From Spirochaetia bacterium (lineage in GTDB: Bacteria; Spirochaetota; Spirochaetia; Treponematales; Treponemataceae), in assembly GCA_900769325.1 (NCBI GenBank), contig CAAGGF010000049.1, positions 1 to 28,741 on the forward strand: a DNA stretch of 28,741 nucleotides. Reading direction: 5' to 3'. The notes under the pieces are model-generated. The model saw only the letters and a list, made by a program, of their open reading frames with translations. It ran no database searches and had not been told where the DNA came from. The translations under genes were made by a program, and so were the position numbers. Of this stretch, positions 21,101-28,741 are shown in pieces (position 1 is the stretch's first letter; each line of letters begins with the position of its first letter).

Positions 21101-22006
21101 ATGGACAATACTTTTTTATTTTTTGACATTGAATGTGCAAACTGCTTTAACGGAATCGGGAAAATGTGTTCCCTTGGATATGTTTTAATCAACGAAAATT
21201 TTGAAATTCTGGACGAAGACGATGTCGTGATGAACCCGGAAACCGAATTCGACTGGTATCTTTTCGATCCAAAAAACGACTGCAACCTCGCCTACTCAAA
21301 AGATTATTTCAGAATGCAGCACAATTTTGAAAGCTATCATTCAGAAATAAAAAAACTTTTTGAAACGCCTTTCAGAAAAATTTTTGGCTTCAGCGTAAGA
21401 AACGATATCGGATTTCTTCAAAGTGCCTGCGAACGATACAGTCTTCCAGAAATAAATTATGCCGCATTCGATATAAGAAATATTTTAAAAAACTTCTACC
21501 AGAAAGACGCAAAACTTGAAGACTGGTGCGATTTTTTCAATATAAAAAAAGATTCTTTCCACCTTCACAAAAGCGTTGACGATGCAAAACTTTCAATGCT
21601 CGTTTTAAAAGAATTCTGCAAAAAAGAAAACCTTTCCCTTGAAAACCTGATTTCAAAAAACAAAGATTCAAAAATCAGCGTCGAAAAATACCTTGAAGAA
21701 AAGCAAAAAAGAGCACACACAGATGAAATTACAAAAAAAATAAAATCGCTTTACGAGAAAAAAATCAAATCCCCGTATTCAAAACGATTTTTAAATCAGC
21801 ATTTTGCCTTCGCTTTTAAAATTACATCGGAAAACTGCGATGCCGCTCTCGAAATTGCAGAAAAAATTTACAAACACGCAGGAATTCTCCATAAAAATTT
21901 AAAATCGAACGGAAACTTAATTTTTATAGACAAAAACATTTGCGAAGAAAAAAAAGAAGCCTTTAAACAGAAAAATCTTATTCCGGTTTTTAGTGAAGAC
22001 ATTTAA
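21101..22006 (+). CDS. DnaQ-like 3'-5' exonuclease with possible C-terminal BRCT domain
   Basis: A 301-residue DEDDh exonuclease. Catalytic residues are Asp9 and Glu11 (FFDIECAN), Asp102 (VRNDIGFL), and His156 and Asp161 (LHKSVDDAKL). This is the epsilon/RNase T-type nuclease fold. Residues about 170-220 are a charged helical linker. Residues about 225-301 (ending LIFIDKNICEEKKEAFK, then NLIPVFSEDI) resemble a BRCT domain in predicted strand order and in the final Lys-x-x-x-Ala/Phe-x-x-x-x-LIPV pattern, as in known exonuclease-BRCT proteins. The BRCT call is tentative. It is the last gene of the tsaD run and converges on pgi. Confidence 0.8.
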   Translation: MDNTFLFFDIECANCFNGIGKMCSLGYVLINENFEILDEDDVVMNPETEFDWYLFDPKNDCNLAYSKDYFRMQHNFESYHSEIKKLFETPFRKIFGFSVRNDIGFLQSACERYSLPEINYAAFDIRNILKNFYQKDAKLEDWCDFFNIKKDSFHLHKSVDDAKLSMLVLKEFCKKENLSLENLISKNKDSKISVEKYLEEKQKRAHTDEITKKIKSLYEKKIKSPYSKRFLNQHFAFAFKITSENCDAALEIAEKIYKHAGILHKNLKSNGNLIFIDKNICEEKKEAFKQKNLIPVFSEDI

Positions 22007-22011
22007 AAAGC

Positions 22012-22042
22012 AAAAAAAATCCCCGCCTTTAAAGCAGGGATT
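22012..22042 (-). terminator. Intrinsic terminator of pgi
   Basis: On the minus strand AATCCCTGC (22042-22034) pairs with GCGGGGATT (22026-22018) using one U-G pair, followed by eight T's (22019-22012). Read on the plus strand the same stem has an A-C mismatch and no T-tract, so it mainly serves pgi. Confidence 0.8.
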
Positions 22043-22065
22043 AAAATCAATTGACTAAAAAACGC

Positions 22066-23658
22066 TTATTTTGACGATGAAATCAAAAGGTTTGCATACG
22101 CTTCAAGCGGTTTTTCCATATTATTTGAAAGAACGGCTTTTGCAAGTTTTTTACCGAGCTGAACGCCTTCCTGGTCAAAACTGTTGATATTCCATACAAA
22201 GCCCTGGAACATTACTTTATTTTCAAAATGAGACAACAAAGCACCTAAAGTCCGCGGTGTAAGCTGTTTTCCGTAGATAAGAGAAGACGGTCTGTTTCCT
22301 TCAAAAGTTTTGTTCGGGTCGCTGTCTGACTTTCCGCAGGCAAAAGCAATAATCTGAGCCGTAACATTTGCACAAAGTTTAGTCTGACTTGTAGAATCTT
22401 CAATTACGACATCTTTTCCAGTCTGATTTTCACTGAACGCAATAAACTGAAGCGGAACGATGTTTGTTCCCTGATGCAAAAGCTGATAAAACGAATGCTG
22501 ACCGTTTGTTCCAGGTTCACCGAAAATTACAGGTCCTGTAACATAATTTATTTTTTCACCATTTCTGTTTACAGATTTTCCGTTTGATTCCATGTCAAGT
22601 TGCTGAAGATGAGCAGGGAATCGTGAAAGTGCCTGAGAATACGGAAGAACTGCTGTTGACGGATATTCCTGAACATTACGCTCATAAATTCCGATTAAAG
22701 CATCCATCAATGCAGGATTTTTCAAAATATTTTTTTCAAGTGCAGTTTTATCTTCCTGAGATGCACCCTCAAGGAAATCTGCAAAAACTTCAGGACCGAA
22801 TGCAAGAGAAAGAACTGCTCCTCCAACACCAGAACAAGACGAAAATCTTCCGCCGATGTAATCATCCATGTAAAATGCCTGCATGTAATCAGGATTGTGT
22901 GCAAGCGGAGAAGTTTCTGAAGTAACGGCAATCATGTGTTTTGAAACTTCAAGGCCAGCTTTTTTTATAAAATCTTTTACGAATGATTCATTTGTCAAAG
23001 TTTCAAGCGTTGTTCCTGATTTTGAAACAAGAATAAAAATCGTATGTGCAAGATCGAGTTTTCCTACAACTGCAGCTCCATCATCCGGGTCAACATTTGA
23101 AATGAACTGAGCTTCCATTTTAAATTTTCCGTTTGCTTTTGCCCAGTTTTCAAGTGCAAGATACATCGCTCTAGGACCTAAATCTGAACCGCCAATTCCA
23201 ATCTGGCAAACCTGAGTATATTTTTCGCCTTTTTCGTTTACGATTTTACCGGAATGAACTTTTTCTGCAAAATCAGCAATCTTTTTTTGTTCGTTTATGT
23301 AGAATTCACGCTTGTTTACGCCGTCTGCAATTACATCTTTTCCAAGCTGACCGCGTGTAAGCTGATGCAAAACCATTCGTTTTTCACCGGTATTTACGAC
23401 TTCTCCGTTGTAAAGGGCTTCGAATTTTTGTAAAAGTTCAGATTCATCTGACAAATCCTGAAGCGTTTTTAAAATCTGCTCGTTTACCTGCTTTGCTGCA
23501 AAATTATATGTCAGTCCTTCTGCCATTGGAATTGAATATTCCGAAATTCTTTTTACTGCATTTTCTGAAGAAAGTTCATCTTTTACAGAAACCATTCCTT
23601 TTAAAGACATTAACTTTTTCCATGAAGAAAGTGTGTCTGCATTTACCCATGTAGCCAT
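22066..23658 (-). CDS. pgi: Glucose-6-phosphate isomerase
   Basis: A 530-residue enzyme that interconverts glucose 6-phosphate and fructose 6-phosphate in glycolysis. The motifs present are IGIGGSDLGPRA, the phosphate loop VSKSGTT, the catalytic Glu region QLDMESNGK, His in GTNGQHSFYQLLHQG, and Lys in GVQLGKKLA. The start is set by AGAGG six bases before the ATG. It has a consensus promoter and its own terminator, so it is a single-gene unit on the minus strand. Confidence 0.97.
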   Translation of the reverse strand: MATWVNADTLSSWKKLMSLKGMVSVKDELSSENAVKRISEYSIPMAEGLTYNFAAKQVNEQILKTLQDLSDESELLQKFEALYNGEVVNTGEKRMVLHQLTRGQLGKDVIADGVNKREFYINEQKKIADFAEKVHSGKIVNEKGEKYTQVCQIGIGGSDLGPRAMYLALENWAKANGKFKMEAQFISNVDPDDGAAVVGKLDLAHTIFILVSKSGTTLETLTNESFVKDFIKKAGLEVSKHMIAVTSETSPLAHNPDYMQAFYMDDYIGGRFSSCSGVGGAVLSLAFGPEVFADFLEGASQEDKTALEKNILKNPALMDALIGIYERNVQEYPSTAVLPYSQALSRFPAHLQQLDMESNGKSVNRNGEKINYVTGPVIFGEPGTNGQHSFYQLLHQGTNIVPLQFIAFSENQTGKDVVIEDSTSQTKLCANVTAQIIAFACGKSDSDPNKTFEGNRPSSLIYGKQLTPRTLGALLSHFENKVMFQGFVWNINSFDQEGVQLGKKLAKAVLSNNMEKPLEAYANLLISSSK

Positions 23659-23715
23659 TTTTAGCCTCTTATATTGAATTTATTTTTAAACTTGGAGAGA
23701 AAACTCTTAGAAATG

Positions 23716-23744
23716 ATTATATAGAATTTAGAGAATATAAACAA
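23716..23744 (-). promoter_or_regulatory. pgi promoter
   Basis: On the minus strand TTGTTT (23744-23739), 17 bases, perfect TATAAT (23721-23716). The predicted start is near 23709 with a leader of about 50 bases. Confidence 0.65.
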
Positions 23745-23791
23745 TAAATCAAAAATAATTTTGAAAAAGCGAATTTTAAAAAATTACACAA

Positions 23792-26287
23792 TTATTTTAA
23801 AGAAACATAAGTTTTTCCGCTTCCGCCGTCTTCTGGAGGAGCAAAGGAAAATTCTTTTACAAGCGGACTTAAAGAAAGGTAATGATGAACTGCCGTCTGA
23901 AGAATTCCGTTTCCTTTTCCGTGTATTACGCTGAAATTTTTCAAATTGTGAATCGTACACAAATCAATCTGCCTTTCAAGCGATTTTAACGCCTCATTTT
24001 CACGCAAACCTAAAAGACGCAATTCAAAACACGGTTTTTCATCCATAACCGAAGAATCAGACGAATATTCAACCGAATATGATGCAGATTTTTCGATGTT
24101 TTGAGGCGGAAGCAAAATCATTTCATTTTCGCCTAAATTCATTTTTAAACTCTGGAACTGAACCTGCCAGATTCCGTCTTTAACGAAAGAAATTATCGTG
24201 CCTTTCTGACTTGAATTTTTTGCCTGAACTTCCGCACCGATTTTAAAATAAAGATGAGGCTCTGTTTTTTTGTCAGAAAAAATAACTCTCTCTGCATTTT
24301 TTAACGCTTGAGAATTTTTTATGCGTTTTTTAGTTTTTTTATGCGAAACAGGAATTTTTTCAGAGAGTTTTGACACCCGTATGTATTCGCTTTCAAGGTG
24401 TTTTTTTTCTTTTTCAAGAAGAAGTGAGTTTTCTTCAGTTTTTTGCTCTAAATCCCTGATGAATTTTTTAACGCTTAGAGTTTTTTCGCGGGTAACTTCA
24501 CCTTCTTTTAAAACCCTAACAAGATTTTCAAGATTCCTGCGGGTTTCAATCAAAAAATCATCCGCCTCATTCTGATTTTTCTGTTTTAATTCGAATTCTT
24601 TTTCTTTTAACAAAAGCGCTTTTTGTTCAGTTTTTAAAATCATCTGGTCAAGTTCAAGTTTTTGTTTTTCAATCTGTTCTTTTAGCTCTAAAACTTCTTT
24701 ATGCTTTTGGGAAAGTCCTTTTATAAGACTTGAAACATCGGCTTTTTTTGTTGAAATGTATTCTTCTGCATTTTTTATGATTTCTTTTGGAAGGCCGTTT
24801 TTTTCTGCAATGCTGAGTGCATGACTTTCCCCCGGAAGCCCCATAAGAATTTTATAAGTCGGAGAAAAAGTATCGCTATTGAAATCAACACTTGCATTTA
24901 TACATTTTTCATGCGTGTAACCATAATTTTTTATAAGTCCCTGATGAGTTGTTATAAGGACAAAAGCATCTTTTTTTATAAGCGAATCAAGAACGGCCAT
25001 TGAAATTGCAGAACCTTCCTGAGGATCGGTACCGCTTCCAAATTCGTCTAAAAGTACAAGAGAAGAAGAATCTGCGTATTTTACAGCTTTTGAAATATTT
25101 TTCATGTGACCGCTGAAAGTTGAAAGCGACTGTTCAAGCGACTGCTCATCCCCGATATCTGCAAAAATTTTTGTAAAAACAGGAAGTTTTGAACCTTCAG
25201 ATGCTAAAATCGGAAAACCGCTCTGATTTAAAAGTGCAAAAAGTGCAATCGTTTTTAAAGTGACAGTTTTTCCTCCTGTATTCGGACCTGTTAAAATCAA
25301 GATTTTTTTTCCGGGAAGAAACTGAACATCGATTGGAACGGCTTTTTCTTTTAAAAGAGGATGACGAGCGTTTAAAAGCGTAAGGGAATCGTTTTCTAAA
25401 GAAACAGTCTGTGCAAAAGTACACTGATTTTTTAATGCCCATAAACTTACAGCCTGAGCAGAATCAAATTTTTTCATTGTTTCAAGCGACGCAGAAAATT
25501 CAGTTTTGAAAGTGCGTAAAAAATCTGTAAGAGAAAGAAGAATTTTTTTCTTTTCAAGTTCAAGTTCTGCTTCTGCCTCTATTAAATCGTTTGAACATTT
25601 TACACATTCATCAGGTTCAATAAAAACTGTAAGTCCTGTATTGCTCAACCCGTGAATTATTCCGGGAATCGAATTTCTTTGACTTGATTTTACAGCAAGA
25701 ACCTGTCTGTTTGCACTTAAAACCGGAACTGTTGATTCAAGAATTTTTGAATATTTAGCATCGCTTGTGAATTTGTGCATTATTTCACGGATTTTAGAAT
25801 TTAACGAAGCGATTTTTGCGTTTATTGCCCGAAGCGACGGAAGGTCTTTTAATTCACCTTTATCATTGATGATTTTTTTTATTTCATCTTCGGCAGCTTT
25901 TAAAGACGGAAGATTTTCAACATGCAAAAGAAGATGTTTAATATTTAATTTTTCGGATGCACTTTTTATTGTAGAAGAAATTTTCTGCACTTCCTGAATA
26001 AACCGAAGAAGCGAATAACTTTGAAAAACACTTACGGCCGACCCTTGAATTTTTAAAATTTTTAAGATTTCAAAAACCTCAGGCCACGCAGAAAGCGGAT
26101 TTGTAACCGTAAAAGAAAGTAAATCTGTCCACTCTTTTGCAATCTGCTTTGAATTTTCTATTTTTTGCAAATCGGTGTAAGGTTCAATCTTCGAAAAAGA
26201 ATATTTTCCTTCTTCTGAAACGCAGAAACCCGAAATTTCATCACGAACGGTGTAATAATCTAAATCTGAAAGAGTTTTTTTGTCCAT
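23792..26287 (-). CDS. mutS2: MutS2-family ATPase with Smr domain
   Basis: An 831-residue MutS-like ATPase without the mismatch-recognition domain. Known roles in the family are suppression of recombination and rescue of collided ribosomes. It has a core and clamp region (1-320), Walker A GPNTGGKT (334-341), the signature DEQSLEQSLSTFSGHM (380-395), Walker B LVLLDEFGSGTDP (410-422), a long coiled coil (about 510-640), a KOW-like segment (about 675-725) and a C-terminal Smr domain (753-831) with HGKGNG at 789-794. The usual LDLRG Smr motif reads ELRLLG here, so nuclease activity is doubtful. It starts nine bases after the rsgA stop and has no clear Shine-Dalgarno, suggesting translation coupled to rsgA. 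Confidence 0.93.
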   Translation of the reverse strand: MDKKTLSDLDYYTVRDEISGFCVSEEGKYSFSKIEPYTDLQKIENSKQIAKEWTDLLSFTVTNPLSAWPEVFEILKILKIQGSAVSVFQSYSLLRFIQEVQKISSTIKSASEKLNIKHLLLHVENLPSLKAAEDEIKKIINDKGELKDLPSLRAINAKIASLNSKIREIMHKFTSDAKYSKILESTVPVLSANRQVLAVKSSQRNSIPGIIHGLSNTGLTVFIEPDECVKCSNDLIEAEAELELEKKKILLSLTDFLRTFKTEFSASLETMKKFDSAQAVSLWALKNQCTFAQTVSLENDSLTLLNARHPLLKEKAVPIDVQFLPGKKILILTGPNTGGKTVTLKTIALFALLNQSGFPILASEGSKLPVFTKIFADIGDEQSLEQSLSTFSGHMKNISKAVKYADSSSLVLLDEFGSGTDPQEGSAISMAVLDSLIKKDAFVLITTHQGLIKNYGYTHEKCINASVDFNSDTFSPTYKILMGLPGESHALSIAEKNGLPKEIIKNAEEYISTKKADVSSLIKGLSQKHKEVLELKEQIEKQKLELDQMILKTEQKALLLKEKEFELKQKNQNEADDFLIETRRNLENLVRVLKEGEVTREKTLSVKKFIRDLEQKTEENSLLLEKEKKHLESEYIRVSKLSEKIPVSHKKTKKRIKNSQALKNAERVIFSDKKTEPHLYFKIGAEVQAKNSSQKGTIISFVKDGIWQVQFQSLKMNLGENEMILLPPQNIEKSASYSVEYSSDSSVMDEKPCFELRLLGLRENEALKSLERQIDLCTIHNLKNFSVIHGKGNGILQTAVHHYLSLSPLVKEFSFAPPEDGGSGKTYVSLK

Positions 26288-26296
26288 AATGTGTTT

Positions 26297-27256
26297 TTAG
26301 TCGTCCCAGGTTCCGTTTTTAATCTGTTCAGAAATTCTTTTCCAGCTTTCATATCGTTCCGGTGAAATTTCTGAATTTTTTACGGCTTCAAGAATTCTAC
26401 AGCCTTTTTCATGCGTATGCGTACAACTCATTCCGAATGAACATTTTCCAAGGAACGGCTTAAATTCTTTAAAATAAAATGCAAGATTTTCTGAAGCGAT
26501 GTCGTGAAGCATAAAACGCCTGATTCCGGGAGTGTCGATTATTGAAGCGACCCTTCCATTAACGCCACCGGTCAAAGAAGTATTTAATTCGATTCTGTTT
26601 AGAGTACCTTTTGTTGTGGTGTGATTTCCCCTTCCGTATTTTTTTGAAAGGCTTCCAGTTTTTAAAACACAGGAATCATCCAAAACATTTACAAGACTTG
26701 ATTTTCCGATTCCAGACTGACCTACAAACGCACTTAATTTATTTTCAAGAAGTTCTGCAAATTCTGTAAGACCTTCACCGGTTTTTGCAGAAATTCGCAA
26801 AACTTTATAGCCAAGACTTTCCCAGATTTGAAGATATTTTTCGGTTTGGGGATTTTCTTCGATTAAGTCATATTTGTTGCATACAATTACAGGATTTAAA
26901 TTCTGCATTTCCGCCTGACAAAGTTCACGGTCGATAAATCTTGGTCTAAACGGAGGCTCTTCAGGAGTTGTCACAAGAATTAAATTATCAACATTTGATG
27001 CAAGTAACTGAGGACACCGCCCTTTAACATTCCACCTTACAAATGCATTTTTTCTTGGAATTAGTGAAAGAATTTGTCCTTTTTCGTTATCAATTGGGTC
27101 AACTTCAATTTCAACAACATCGCCGGGTGCCAGAGGATTATAATAGGTCTCATCTGATTTTAAAATTTTTCCTTTTATTGAACAGCTTCTGGAGACACCG
27201 TCGGGACATTCAATTTCAAAATTATTATTTGTTCCTGCTAAAATCGTACCTTGCAT
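26297..27256 (-). CDS. rsgA: Ribosome small subunit GTPase RsgA (YjeQ/YloQ)
   Basis: A circularly permuted GTPase of 319 residues that acts in late 30S subunit maturation. It has an N-terminal OB domain (about 1-70), then G motifs in permuted order: NKYD (127-130), SAK (156-158), P-loop GQSGIGKSS (179-187) and DTPG (241-244). A C-terminal zinc site follows: Cys272, Cys278, His280 and Cys286 (C-x5-C-x-H-x5-C). No Shine-Dalgarno is seen, and the promoter geometry predicts a leaderless start at 27256. It heads a two-gene transcript with mutS2. Confidence 0.96.
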   Translation of the reverse strand: MQGTILAGTNNNFEIECPDGVSRSCSIKGKILKSDETYYNPLAPGDVVEIEVDPIDNEKGQILSLIPRKNAFVRWNVKGRCPQLLASNVDNLILVTTPEEPPFRPRFIDRELCQAEMQNLNPVIVCNKYDLIEENPQTEKYLQIWESLGYKVLRISAKTGEGLTEFAELLENKLSAFVGQSGIGKSSLVNVLDDSCVLKTGSLSKKYGRGNHTTTKGTLNRIELNTSLTGGVNGRVASIIDTPGIRRFMLHDIASENLAFYFKEFKPFLGKCSFGMSCTHTHEKGCRILEAVKNSEISPERYESWKRISEQIKNGTWDD

Positions 27257-27262
27257 TTTTTT

Positions 27263-27291
27263 ATTATCACCGAAAACAAAGTAAAAGTCTA
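27263..27291 (-). promoter_or_regulatory. rsgA promoter, predicted start on the ATG
   Basis: On the minus strand TAGACT (27291-27286), 17 bases, GATAAT (27268-27263), then six bases to the ATG at 27256. The geometry is identical to hisH, lon and hisC. Confidence 0.45.
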
Positions 27292-27316
27292 GAGTAAACG
27301 CTTTATAAAATGAGAA

Positions 27317-27375
27317 GCCGATTTTAGTTCAGTTTTTTTAAATTACATAAAAATAATCCTTAAACTAAAATCGGC
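27317..27375. repeat. 13-bp inverted repeat between the antiporter gene and rsgA
   Basis: GCCGATTTTAGTT (27317-27329) and AACTAAAATCGGC (27363-27375) are perfectly complementary around a 33-base AT-rich interior. It lies just downstream of the antiporter stop, so it may be that gene's transcription end, but the following T-tract is weak and the loop is unusually long. Confidence 0.5.
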
Positions 27376-27408
27376 CACAAAATACTTTTCAGACAGTTTC
27401 AGCGAGTT

Positions 27409-28741
27409 TTAATTCACTTTTGTTTTCTGAAATTTTTTAATGGCAAAAAGAATTACAAACATAAAAAGGAAGCCGAACAAAAGCGGAACTACAGGATTTT
27501 TTATGATTCCGGCGATAATGTAGCACACAAAAGAAACTGCAGCCGTTGTAAGTGCATAAGGAAGCTGAGTTGAAACATGATTTACATGATTACACTGAGA
27601 ACCAGCACTTGCCATAATCGTTGTATCAGAAATTGGAGAACAGTGATCGCCGCAAACTGCACCAGCCATACACGCAGAAATTGAAATGATATTCAGCTGA
27701 GTTCCAGCCGGGAAAATTGCGATACAAATTGGAATTAAAATGCCGAAAGTTCCCCATGAAGTTCCAGTTGCAAATGCAAGGCCACACGCAATTACAAAAA
27801 TTATCGCAGGAAGGAAAAGCTGGAAGCCTGAAGCAGAATTTCCTACAACACCTTTTACAAATTCTTTTGCACCAAGACTGTCTGTCATTCCTTTTAAGGT
27901 CCATGCAAGCGAAAGAATCAAAATTGCAGGAACCATTGCTTTAAATCCTTCTGGAATACAGACCATAGCATCTGTAAAAGAAACAAGCCGGCGCAACACA
28001 AAATAAATGATTGAAATTATAAGCGTAGCAAACGAACCGATTACAAGACCGACTGAAGCATCGCTTGAAGCAAATGAATTTATGAAGTTAAGGTAATTTT
28101 CGCTTTCTTTTGAGAAGAATCCGCCTGAATAAATCATTGAAATCACGCACATTACAATAAGAACTGCAATCGGAATTACAAGGTCAAAAACTTTTGCGCA
28201 TTTTTCATTTTCAGAGCGTTTTTCAATTTCATCTGAAAGTTTTTTTAATTCTGCCTTGTGCTCAAAATTTTTCATCGGACCGTAATCCATTTTCATAAAA
28301 ACTAAAGCGAACATCATAAAAATTGTAAGGAGAGCGTAAAAATTATACGGAATTGCGTTTATAAAAAGTGAAATTCCGTTCTGTCCGTCTTCAACAAACC
28401 CGGAAACAGCTGCAGCCCATGAACTGATTGGTGCAATTATGCAGATTGGAGCGGCAGTTGAATCGATTAAATACGCAAGTTTTTCTTTTGAAACTTTGTG
28501 CTTGTCAGTTACAGGTTTCATTACAGAACCGACAGTAAGGCAGTTAAAATAATCGTCGATGAAAATTAAAATTCCAAGACAAATAGTTGCAACTTGAGCA
28601 CCGACTTTTGACTTTATATGCTTTTTTGTCCACTCTCCGAACGCCTGAGAACCGCCTGTTTTATTTAAAAGCGAAACAAGAATTCCAAGAATTACAAGAA
28701 AAATTAAAATTCCTGCATTGTAAGAATCAGACAGCTGTGCA
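27409..28741 (-). CDS. NhaC-family Na+/H+ (or related) antiporter, 5' end outside the window
   Basis: The frame is open to the window edge and 443 codons are visible, so the methionine at 28521 is internal: it sits in DDYFNCLTVGSVMKPVTD, a conserved NhaC segment. Other family landmarks are TGTSWGTFGILIPI and CGDHCSPISDTTIMASAGSQ, with about nine hydrophobic helices visible. The family exchanges sodium for protons, and some members exchange organic acids such as malate and lactate, so the exact substrate is open. The C-terminal end is complete at a TAA followed by the inverted repeat at 27317-27375. Confidence 0.92.
   Translation of the reverse strand, partial: AQLSDSYNAGILIFLVILGILVSLLNKTGGSQAFGEWTKKHIKSKVGAQVATICLGILIFIDDYFNCLTVGSVMKPVTDKHKVSKEKLAYLIDSTAAPICIIAPISSWAAAVSGFVEDGQNGISLFINAIPYNFYALLTIFMMFALVFMKMDYGPMKNFEHKAELKKLSDEIEKRSENEKCAKVFDLVIPIAVLIVMCVISMIYSGGFFSKESENYLNFINSFASSDASVGLVIGSFATLIISIIYFVLRRLVSFTDAMVCIPEGFKAMVPAILILSLAWTLKGMTDSLGAKEFVKGVVGNSASGFQLFLPAIIFVIACGLAFATGTSWGTFGILIPICIAIFPAGTQLNIISISACMAGAVCGDHCSPISDTTIMASAGSQCNHVNHVSTQLPYALTTAAVSFVCYIIAGIIKNPVVPLLFGFLFMFVILFAIKKFQKTKVN

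Noticed and set aside
22584..22925. A 113-codon plus-strand ORF inside pgi
   Set aside because: It is antisense to well-conserved Pgi sequence and has no ribosome site or motif.
27409..28521. Complete 370-residue antiporter starting at 28521
   Set aside because: The frame continues without a stop to the window end and the upstream residues (DDYFNCLTVGSV) are conserved NhaC sequence.

Overview
The window is AT-rich bacterial chromosome, densely packed with housekeeping genes. It shows no phage, insertion sequence, plasmid or CRISPR content. The gene set (ThrH, rubrerythrin, CorA, MutS2, RsgA, an NhaC-type antiporter, a formylglycine-enzyme-like lipoprotein-era surface paralog, and a tandem cyclic-nucleotide-domain Crp protein) and the base composition suggest a Treponema-like spirochete, probably a gut or rumen species because it keeps histidine biosynthesis genes. 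That placement is inferred from gene content only. The sequence alone does not name a species.

Layout. 1-507: the start of a leftward gene, then two 81-base palindromic repeats in tandem. 508-6025: rightward recQ, then the run hisH-hisF-acyl-ACP thioesterase-secreted esterase-queD, with a small leftward membrane-protein gene antisense to the recQ end. 6127-8709: leftward lon. 8710-9182: intergenic region with more of the same repeat family and a second palindromic element. 9183-11075: rightward hisC and a metallophosphoesterase. 11093-14247: leftward PHP phosphoesterase, corA and a secreted FGE-like protein, with an overlapping short ORF in the corA leader. 14359-16594: a Crp-family regulator abutting tRNA-Thr, then rubrerythrin, then leftward tRNA-Leu. 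16670-17275: leftward thrH. 17276-18105: a long AT-rich region holding a sigma-54-type promoter, a structured transcript of about 210 bases and a strong intrinsic terminator. 18106-22006: rightward polysaccharide deacetylase-like gene, tsaD, a tetrapyrrole-methylase-type methyltransferase and a DnaQ-like exonuclease. 22066-28741: leftward pgi, mutS2, rsgA and an NhaC antiporter cut by the window end.

Two patterns run across the window. First, several genes that begin transcription units have no Shine-Dalgarno sequence but a -10-like hexamer ending exactly six bases before the ATG (hisH, lon, hisC, rsgA, all with a 17-base spacer to a -35-like hexamer; also the small membrane protein, and nearly so recQ and the PHP gene). 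They are therefore probably read from leaderless mRNAs, whereas genes inside operons and a second set of first genes carry good Shine-Dalgarno sites. Second, a family of hairpin-forming repeats with compensating stem changes is present in two intergenic regions.

The best candidate for something undescribed is 17850-18090. A textbook -24/-12 promoter lies about 210 bases upstream of a perfect 13-bp stem plus T-tract terminator, with several predicted hairpins between them and no convincing ORF. This is either a sigma-54-dependent small RNA or an attenuating leader for the deacetylase gene. Repeated TATGGTATT motifs lie upstream and at the predicted start.
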